NCBI GenBank assembly: GCA_963691705.1
Contig: OY829545.1
Location: 45,309,475-45,373,474, forward strand
DNA: 64,000 bases
Reading direction: 5' to 3'
Source of the DNA: Viola odorata
Taxonomy: Eukaryota > Streptophyta > Magnoliopsida > Malpighiales > Violaceae
A model generated the notes under the pieces. It worked only from the letters and a program-made list of their open reading frames with translations. It searched no databases and had not been told where the DNA came from. The position numbers were made by a program, and so were the translations under genes. Shown one piece after another: positions 55,223-64,000 of the stretch (its first letter is position 1; the number at the start of each line of letters is the position of its first letter).

Positions 55223-56575
55223 ATGGATTCTGACCCAGATCCCGCATTGTCCCAGTCTTCTAGCCTCCCGTTTTCTTCTCGTAGGTGACTCTTCCCTTTC
55301 GCCACCACTAACTCTTCCACCACGGTGCAAGAAGTTCCACCAGGCACGTCGGATCCCTCTTTTGAGCAAGTGGTGGGAACATTTGCATCCCAGACATATA
55401 CTCTTTTATCTCATATGCCATGACCCAGTTACTCTATCCCCCATTTGAGGGCACCCACGGTAGACGGTGTAGGCAATCCTCTCGTGAATTCAATATCGGC
55501 CCTTCGAGCCCAGCTAGATCGGCTGACAGAACTAGCTGCAGGATTTACGCCTCATGTTTCGGGATCTAGCATGCCTTCTCATATAGTCTTTACTCCATCC
55601 ATCGTCACTAACCGACCACTGTCACCTCGGAAATCTAGAGGCCTTCCATTATCCCTACCTTTGACATCATCCCCTATTGGAGTCATGCAACTTGCTCATA
55701 GATGCGCTGAACCGTCTGAGCAGCATAGGAGGGAAGCTCCTGTCCTTGAAGGGGAACGATGGGACGGTGAATATAGAGATCATTGGGATAACAGGCGAGA
55801 TGAGATGTTCAGGGACCCATCTCCTAGGCATAGTGAGAGATCGAGTAGCAGAAGACATCGAACTCGAATGCCAAAAAGTCACAGCCGATCTCCCAGGCGG
55901 CATCGTGAGTATGATTTTCGAGCTCAAAGGCAGCTTAACGAGCCCTCTCCCCCTCATCAACCGCAGGGGATTCCTGATGATAGCAACGGTCACCCATTTA
56001 GCCACCGCGTGAGACATCACTGGGTCAATCGGCATGTAAAACTTCCTGTGGAATCATATGATGGCACGAAGGATCCTATTTCTCATCTTAATAAGGTGAA
56101 AGATTTTGTATAGTTTCAAACTCACAGTGACGCTGCGTTATGTCAAATCTTTGTAATGACGCTATCTGGTGTAGCGCGCCTTTGGTTCGAGGGACTTCCG
56201 GCAGGTTCCATTGATACTTTTTCCCAACTGGAAGCTAAATTTCAGAGCCGGTTCAGTACGGCTATTCCTATTAGAAAATTTGCGGCAGCATTATTCGATA
56301 TTCATCGAAAGCCACAAGAATCCTTGAAGGATTTTTTGAGTCGTTTTGATCTGGAGATGTCGCTAACGCCAGGGGTCACCATTGACTTCGCTGTCGAAGC
56401 TTTGAAGCATAATTGCCGTTATGGGAAGTTACGAGACACTTTAATGGTGGACCCACCGTTGACTCTAGACGCGTTAAGGCTGAAAGCCCACAATTATGCG
56501 AGAATGGAAGAAGAAGAGAATAGGGAACAAATCCAGAATGTATCCCAAGATACGCATCCAGCCCCCAACGTCTGA
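55223..56575 (+). pseudogene. gag: gag of element D
   Basis: Start MDSDPDPAL at 55223 aligns with C and B. Breaks: TGA at 55286-55288 (an Arg codon in B), a further TGA near 55424, TAG at 56111-56113 in the VQFQTH segment (CAG in relatives), and a frameshift near 56570 before the zinc-knuckle part. The gag core (AALCQIFVMTLSG, RLWFEGLPAG, FQSRFSTAI) is well kept at 56125-56275. Confidence 0.88.
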
Positions 56576-59500
56576 TACGCAGCCAACCGATGATTATGGG
56601 CAACGAAAGGACCACATCCCTAGAGCCTCAAATCGGCAGAGGGGTAACTTCTCGAGAGGAAGATTTGGGAATTCCCCTACCAGGAGGCAAGCGGATCCAC
56701 CCAAGGGGCGAATATACGACCCTGACCTCCCTTCCCTCATACTTCCAAGAGCAGAAATTTTGGCTATAGTTCAGCAGCGAAACCTATCTATTCGTTACCC
56801 AACTCCTATGAAACCGGGAGTAATTATGAGAGGAAGGGAAAATGCATTTTGCAAGTTCCATAAAGTCAAAGGGCACTTCACGGACGTGTACAGGGAATTG
56901 AAACTAGTGATAGAGCGCTTAGTTGAAGAAGGATACCTCGGGGAATTCGCCACTAAAATAAGGGAGGAGATCAGGAACAATCCAACAGATAAGGCGACTG
57001 GTGATAGGCAAGCGCCCTCTTACGCCACGGGAGCCAACGTCATCCCTATTGGAAAGAATAAAGAAACATTTATAGTTAGCGAAGATGACGTTCCCATGAT
57101 CAATATTATAGCGGGAGGCACTCCATATTTCGATGAACCCGCAGCGTCAGCACCCGCGACGGGCGACAAACGAAAGAGAGAAAATGCGTTAGCAAAAAGC
57201 GAAGCAATAAGCGCGTTAGATCGAATGGTGCTATCGTTCTCCGAAGAGGATGAGAAAGGTGTTGTCTACCCACACAACGATGCGCTAGTAGTCACACCCA
57301 TTATCGGCAATCATGGAGTCAGGAGAACCCTTATTGACAATGGGAGTGCGGTCAATCTATTCTCGCTTGAAGCGTACAACCTAATGAAGCGTCCCGACAG
57401 TGAGCTAACGCCTTGTAAAAAACCAATAATTGGAGTAGACGGGGTCCCAATCCCGGTGGCAGGAGTTACAGCGCTACCAGTATATTTTAGAGAGGATACG
57501 TCCAAGCGGTCGGAGGAATTGTTGTTCCTGGTTGTAGACCTGTCATTGCCTTACAACGCTATACTCGGGCGGCCATACCTCAACCACTTTGGAGCTGCGA
57601 TATTGCAAAAACATCTAAAGATTAAATACCCTTTGTGGGATGGAGTGGTCTCGATCAAAGGGGACCAGAAGTTAGCTGCCGAGTGCTATTTACTCATGAC
57701 CCAAAAGAGTTGCGATCGTTATGTGTGCGTAGCAGATGATCCCTTTAAGGATAGAGAGGAAAAGCGTACTCAGCCAGTAGACAACATGAGGACAATTCAC
57801 GTTAGCGGAATCAAAGAGGCGAATTTTCTGGTTAGTGTAAAACTGAATGCAGAAGAAAGCGCACAGTTAGCTCGATTATTGAACAAATGTAAAGGAGAAT
57901 TCGCGTGGAAACCGGCAGATATGCCTGGAATCTCGCGAGAAATAGCAGAACACCGACTCAATGTTAACCCTAACGCTAAGCCTGTTCAGCAGAAGCGGCG
58001 AGCTTTCTCTCCAAAAAAGATAATAGCCATCGAGAAAGAGATATCAAAACTTATGGATGCTGGCTTCATCCGAGAAGTCCAGTACCCGACATGGTTGGCT
58101 AACCCTGTCCTAGTCCCAAAACCTAACGGAGATTGGCGCATGTGCATTGACTTCCCTGATTTGAACGACACCTTATACTTGTATCTGGGTGTCGTTGAGG
58201 AGGTGGTCAGTGTTGTCCTTGTACGAAACGATAGACATATTCATCACCCTGTATTCTTTGTCAGTCACATACTGAAAGATGCCGAATTGCAGTACACTCA
58301 CATTGAGAAAGTAGTGTTTGCCCTCGTACAGGCAACACAGAAGATAGACCGGTACTTCCAAGCTCATCCTGTCGTAGTACTCACTGATCAACCGTTGGGG
58401 AAAAATCTTAGGAAACCTGAGTCTTCAGGAAGAATGCTGATTTGGGCAATCGAACTTGAGCAGTATGGGTTGCAATATAAGGCCAGACCGTCCATCAAAG
58501 CCCAAGAGTTAGCAGACTTCATAGCAGAATGCACATTTGCACAAGGGCTACCAGTAGACCCACCGGAAGGGGAAGTGGAAGACTTAGATCTCCCGTCCCC
58601 AGACACTTACAGTGATACATGGATCATCCACGTGGACGGAGCTAAAAATCAAGAGTTAGCTGGCGCTGAAATTTTCATGATTGGACCTGATGACATACAG
58701 ATGCGCTATGCCATCAGAATTTTGCAGCCACTGTCCAACAACGCGGCCGAGTACGAAGCATTACTGGCCGGACTCAAAATAGGCAACAGTTTCTTCATTG
58801 AAGCTACGCGCGATGTAGGAACATTGCGCGATCTGCAGCTAAAGATACGGGGGGACTCTAAATTGATAATAGATCAAGTCTTGGGAAATTCCCAAGCCCG
58901 AGAACCCATCATGATCCAATACCTTGCAAAGGTAAAACGTGAGTTAACGGAGACACAGGGAAAAGGCATTCAAGTCAGCTTCGAGCATATTCCTCGAGAA
59001 GATAATAGTGAGGCTGATAATCTCGCAAAGATGGCAGCTAACCCGGCAGCCTCCATACCTAAAGACGTGCACTACGGTGAGATACCAGTGCCCTCTTTCA
59101 TGTAAGAACAAGTGTCTCTTTGTGTGGAAGAAGTGGAGAGCGATTGGAGAATCCCCGTTGTGAAATATTTGAAACATGATGAGCTGCCAGTAGATAGCAC
59201 CAAAAAGAGGAAAATTTTGAAACAAGCGGCACGGTGCACATACTACAACGGAGAGTTAATTCGAAAATATTTCTCTCATCCAGCCGCAAAGTACATAACG
59301 GAGCAGGAAGGCCTCCACACTTTGCGAGAAATACACGAAGGAATATGCGGCATGCACGTGGCTGGTGACACCCTAGTGGCACAAGTCTTTCGTTCAGGAT
59401 TTTACTGGCCCACCATTCGCAGAGACTGTCACTTTGTGAAATCTTGTCAGAAATGTCAGGAATACGCCAAGATCCCTCGAAGACCAGCCGTGCAAATCTC

Positions 59501-60377
59501 AGAAATTGTTGCCCCTTGCCCATTTGCCAAATGGGGAATCGATATTTTGGGCCCGTTTCCAAAAGCCAGGTCCCAACTAAAATTTGTGGTTGTGGCGGTA
59601 GATTATTTCACGAGATGGGCAGAAGCAGAGGCGGTAGCCAACATTACGACGGAAAAAATTTGGCGTTTCTTTAAATATCAAGTCATAATGCGATTCGGGG
59701 TATCTCGCATATTGGTCAGCAACAACGGAACGCAATTCACGAGCCAATTTTTCAGAAATCAGTGCGCGGAATTCCAAATCGAACAAAGATTCTCTTCTGT
59801 AGTACACCCGCAAACCAACGGTCAAGCTGAAGTGACCAATCGTAGTATCCTTAGTGACATCAAGAGGAACCTAGAAGGTTCTAAAAAGAAATGGACAGAC
59901 GAACTGCCGTATGTAATGTGGGCCTATCGCATGACCGTCAAAACTACCACAGGAGAAACCCCCTTTGCGTTAGCCTTTGGCACAGAGGCTGTCACGCTGG
60001 TAGAAATTGGCACCCTGAGCCTTCGAGTGGCATATTTCAATGAAGAAACAAATGAAGAAAGGTTACGTGTTAACCTTGACGCACTGCCAGAGGTACAAGA
60101 GGAGGCTCTCTTGAAAGCCTTACATTACAAAAGAAAAATGGCGCAATACCATAACAGACAGGTCAAAGAGCGGCTGCTCAAAGCGGGAGATTTAGTGCTT
60201 AGAGACAAACGAGTGGCAGGACAGCGCATGGGAAAACTCAGCCCAAATTGGGACGGGTCATATCACGTCAACCGCGTCATCGAAAAGGGAGCGTATCATT
60301 TGGAAACGCTTAACGGTACTCCCTTACCAAACTCCTGGAATATAGCCCGTTTGAAACTATATCATGCTAGAAGCTAA
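56576..60377 (+). pseudogene. pol: pol of element D with the RT core deleted
   Basis: Open from about 56580: zinc knuckle region (CKFHKVKGHFTDVY; its last Cys is lost), protease LIDNGS (about 57335), then RT only as far as MCIDFPDLND at 58168. The next codon is already in RNase H (TLYLYLGVVEE), so about 230 residues including YVDD are missing. Both RNase H domains follow (second: WIIHVDGAKN, about 58620). TAA at 59104-59106 replaces a Glu codon. In integrase the second catalytic Asp reads Asn (SNNGTQF, codon AAC at 59721), and one residue is lost in the zinc finger (DCHFVKSC). It ends RLKLYHARS. Not functional. Confidence 0.93.
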
Positions 60378-60478
60378 TCTCTCCTGTTTGACATTGTTAA
60401 CATTGCTCTAACGCATGAGTAAAAGGCATTTCTTGTGCATATTATGGTCAATCATATACAGATAACGAAGAATGCCAA

Positions 60479-60985
60479 GAGTGAAAATCCTATCCTTGTG
60501 ATGGCTGGTCCTGATCAGACAGCCCACTAAGACGAGGTACGCCCTGGCATAAATAGCGTTGGGAGTGAAAATCCTATCCTTGTGGTAACCTTGCTCACAT
60601 AGACGACCCATTAAGATGAGGCACGCCCCAACGCCCCTGGGAGTGAAAATCCTATCCTTGTGGTAACTGTGCTCACATAGACGACCCACTAAGACGAGGC
60701 ACGTCCCGGCATCCTTGGGAGTGAAAATCCTATCCTTGTGGTAGCCGTGCTCACATAGACGGGCCATTAAGACGAGGCACGCCCCAAGGAGGTAGTAACT
60801 CCATCCTGGAAGTGAAAATCCTATCCTTGTGGTAACCGTGCTCACACAGACGGACCACTAAGATGAGGCACGCTCTAGGAACGCGAGGTTTCAACGCTTG
60901 GGAGTGAAAATCCTATCCTTGTGATGGGCGGTCCTGATCAAACGGCTCACTAAGACGAGGCACACCCCAAGCCGATCGTTGGCAT
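60479..60985 (+). repeat. Six spacer repeats of element D
   Basis: Units near 60479, 60563, 60641, 60719, 60810 and 60902, matching the six units of element A one for one. Confidence 0.92.
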
Positions 60986-61589
60986 TTGAAACAAGGAGAG
61001 ATATCCCAGCTAGTAACCGAGCGGTTGATACCTAGTGAAGTTGGGCTGGAGAGATGTCTCTATCGCAACAACAACAATATCATAAACAAACTTAGCAAGG
61101 CTAAGTGATCCCCCTAACAATAGAGGGCGGCGCTAAGCTATATGCGGCAGGAATGGAAATAATAATTTTGTTCGTTGGAACATCATCAAAGAGATAATAA
61201 TGCAGAATTAAATTCTTGATTCTCAAAAAAAAAAAAAAAACACGTAGAGGCACTGCAGAAAAGTCTTCCTCAGAAAACGAGCTGGTGTGGCTGTCACAAA
61301 AGCACCAAGCCTCTAAAGACAGAAATATCTTGGCAACCATGAATGGCGTGCGCATACAAACGCAACGGTTGACTAACCGCATAAGGTACGATGACCACAT
61401 TATTGTGATCTTAGTAATAAAGCCTATTAACCATGTTATGGCAGTAATATCATAAGACGGGACCAACAAAGAAATTATAGACAAAAAGCAATGGCCTGAA
61501 GAGAAGATGATACCGTCAGAGTTACAAAATATCCTCACGAGGATAGACAAAGACATCAACAGCAAAAATCAAGAAACAAAGCGCGAGAT
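60986..61589. other. Spacer of element D
   Basis: No gene. It matches 3591-4218 of element A and includes a 16-base A run near 61227. Confidence 0.6.
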
Positions 61590-63938
61590 CTAAGGAGCAG
61601 CTGACGCGTTATTTCCTCCCTGTTTGATGGCCTTTGAATTGTAGAAATCCTCGTCGGACACATGTAAGGACCTCTCTTCAAAATATGCAGAAAGAGTCTT
61701 AATCTGAAAGTCGTCCATCCCATGATGGTGTATGAAGCCCTCAGACATAAGCATTGCCCCCTCCTTCAGATACCAACGACATTTCTCAGCAGAAAGGCTA
61801 AGGTCGGCAGCCAATTCAGCGTTTCTCTGCCTTTCTAACGCTAACCCAGCCTCTTCCTTATAAAGGCGGGTGCTTAGAGCGGCACCCCTTTGTTTTTCTT
61901 CCCCTAATGCAAGCCTACCGGCCTCCGCCTCTTGCTTAGCTGCATTAGCCTCTTGCCTAGCCGCCTCTGCCTCCTGCCTGGCAGTCGTCGTAGCATCCAA
62001 AAGACCTTGACGCTCAGTCGTCAATCTGTCTATTTCTCTCTGCTTGTCCGCCGCCTCCGCAGCGTTAGCCTCCTCCATGTAATGAGCATGACAAAAGGAA
62101 GAAAACATCTGAGAGCGAAGGAAATCCATGCGCCCCTGGTGACTCTTGGCTAAAAATACATCATTTTCCCTTTGATGCGACATCATTCGAGCCGCCAACA
62201 GAGATGTAGATGCAAGAACAGCCTCAGCGCTATCAGTCTCTAAGACTTGAAAAGCTTTCTCTCTAAGGCCACCCAGGTTAATGCGATGAGTGGGAAAGCT
62301 GGGAGGAGCATACGGAGTTACGCCAACTATAAAGTTAGAAGCAGAATTGTCCCTCGTGGTAGCAAGCGGGGACGAAGGAACAAAAAACAGTGCAGGAGGA
62401 GAAGGAGGGCGGTCAGCAGAGCCCCCTACGGTAGAGACAAAAGACTCACCACCACTGATTGTCTCATAACCCAGCATGACTGAACTAAAACCCACAGCAC
62501 CAGAGGTAGAATGAAGGGGAGAGTCAGCAAAAGCATGGGGATCGATAGCAGGGTCAGCACTTTGAGGCTGCCCGAAAGGCGCGCCACCTCCTGTGGCAGT
62601 CGTCAAGGGTGGATTAACGCCGGATGACGACGGGCTACTTTGAAGGTCGTGGCGATCCTTCTTCTGGCGCTCGGCAAGCTCACTCACAAATGACATGTTT
62701 TCGTGAGGAAGAGAACGAGTGGAAGTGGGGCCAACTTCCTAAAGAAAATGAAATACAATAAGGAAACGACAAAAGAACGAAGGAACCAGGAGCGGTAGCG
62801 AATAGAGATACCTGAGCAGAAGGAGAAGCCAAAGGAATCCCGGTAGGAATCAAACCAACAGACACTTCTGAAGAAGCGGTATCCTGAGAAAGAGCAGGGG
62901 GCACGACGGTTGCCTTTTTACTTCTTTTCCTTCTCGTAACGCGCGCTCACGAAGACGACGCTTGAACAGTGCTGACAGTAGCGGCAACTCCTTGAGAAAG
63001 CGGCGTGACTAAAGTAACACCGATAGCCCCACCCTCAGCGGTAGCAGCAGCAGCAGTAGCAGCGGCGACAGCCTAGGCCCTTCTCGTTTGCTCCCTTCTC
63101 TTTTTCCTCCGAATGTATTCGGGCTCCCAACTGGGCAGAACCACAGTATAGTCATGAAAAAATGTTAGCGTTAGCATTTCCCAGCAACGCGAAGAAAGAA
63201 GGATAAACACTCACCCATTTTACACTCTGTAACTGCCACTCCGTTTGCCACTTTACGAGTGTCAACGCTAAAGTCCATTTGGAGCAGCGTCTTTAGCCAA
63301 CTATCCTCCAGATCGGAGAGTGGTTTTCTGCTACCCCAGGCCCCATCTTTGATTTCCTCGTTGAAACCGGTTCTCCACAAAGGCTTAGGCAGGTTAACAA
63401 CAAAAAATTCTTCTTTCCAACGAGGAACAGAAGACTCGATACCCATAAGTTTCCAAGTAAAGGGCTTCAGTGAGTCATCATCATAGCAGGGTGATATTGA
63501 TATTACCCCCTTGCGAGAATACAATTGGAAAATATCATGAAGTAACGCTAGCGAAGGGGACTCAATCCCTTTGAACCGGCATAACGCCGCAAAGGCACTA
63601 ACAACGCAAATTACGTTAGGACTCAGTTGGGCCGGATTCAAGTCAGAATCAGCTAGCAACAGTTTTACAAGCGGGTCAAGGGGAAGCCAAAACCCATGGT
63701 CAAACAGCTTGGCATACAATATCCTACTATTATCGGGCAATGCACTTTTAAGGTGGAGAGGGTCAGAAGCGACACTAGTAGAGTAACCCTGAGGAAACTG
63801 AACATTAAAATCGGACAAACAACGATGAACTAAGGGCAAAGTGTAAAGACAAGTGGGGGTATTATTGATTTTCTCCTCCCCGATAGATTTTTGGGAACTT
63901 TCCCCCTCAGTAGATTTTGAAGAACGAGTCTTCGCCAT
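61590..63938 (-). pseudogene. Antisense gene 1 of element D (Transposase_28-type domain + coiled coil)
   Basis: Exon 1 is 63938-63215, 724 nt as in A, start MAKTRSSKS, and fully open. Exon 3 (62738-61590) is open for 382 residues, with a conserved FL..SH...HYM block and a long Glu/Ala coiled coil. Exon 2 (about 63143-62812) has a TAG near 63075 and a TGA near 62950. The intron 1 acceptor, AG in A, is TG here, so normal splicing is lost; the donor GTGAGT is intact. The intron 2 signals (GTATCT, CTTTAG) look good. Upstream, GAAG/GTACAC to TTTACTAG could be a leader intron. This is the best-preserved coiled-coil exon of the family. Confidence 0.87.
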
Positions 63939-64000
63939 AACTAGTAAAAAAGAAAAGAGAGAGTAAAAGAAGGAAGTAATGCGTGTACCTTCGTAAAAGA

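Larger units (their letters stand above)
54549..64000 (+). mobile_element. Element D: Tat-family retrotransposon, runs off the right edge
   Basis: 5' LTR, primer site, gag, pol, six spacer repeats and antisense gene 1 in the family order. From 58050 on it matches element A. The bases before the LTR are ATACT; the right end is outside the window. Its pol has lost the RT core and several gag codons are stops, so it is not autonomous. Confidence 0.93.

Noticed and set aside
1..64000. Host protein genes, tRNA or rRNA genes
   Set aside because: Every long frame traces to a retroelement domain, an antisense retroelement gene or a repeat; no RNA gene signature was recognised by eye.

Overview
The window is plant nuclear DNA made almost entirely of LTR retrotransposons of the Ty3/gypsy type, nested in and truncated against one another. 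I found no host gene I can support, no tRNA or rRNA, and nothing bacterial. Spliced genes, plant TATA boxes, G-boxes, and Ogre/Tat and chromovirus proteins point to a flowering plant, probably a eudicot. The species cannot be read from the sequence.

Layout, left to right. (A) 1-7669: right part of a Tat-lineage element on +. It holds a broken pol (RT, two RNase H domains, integrase), a repeat spacer, then antisense genes on -. (F) 7670-~19102: an Ogre-like element inserted into A's second antisense gene. It has a 4-kb LTR with tandem repeats, a tRNA-Arg-type primer site, ORF1, gag and protease, and it stops after the protease. (B) ~19103-29167: a second Tat-family element on -, with its 3' end missing and fused to F; its antisense gene therefore reads on +. 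(G) ~29168-~32528: a gag-protease-only chromovirus-like element with its 3' LTR. (E/H) ~32522-~39378: a chromovirus-like element whose LTR-gag-protease half lies on - and whose RNaseH-integrase-LTR half lies on +. (C) 39546-53230: a complete Tat-family insertion with 530-bp LTRs and the 5-bp target duplication CCGGT. Its pol stops just after the RT YVDD motif and is followed by minisatellites and four antisense genes. 53236-54548 is unidentified, AT-rich flank. (D) 54549 to the end: a further copy of the A family, with its 5' LTR, gag, a pol that has lost the RT core, the repeat spacer and an antisense gene.

The common plan of A, B, C and D is sense gag-pol, then a repeat spacer, then one or more convergent antisense genes before the 3' LTR. 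Extra antisense ORFs of this sort are known in the Tat lineage; the first gene carries what I read as the 'putative gypsy type transposon' domain (Pfam Transposase_28 type). The window adds detail: intron positions and phase shared between copies, a conserved TATA + G-box + palindrome promoter, a duplicated antisense gene in C, and two further small antisense genes in C, each with its own TATA box. Most reading frames are now broken, largely by CAG-to-TAG and CGA-to-TGA changes, as expected for old methylated transposons. C is the youngest insertion, with about 1.7% LTR divergence counted by eye.
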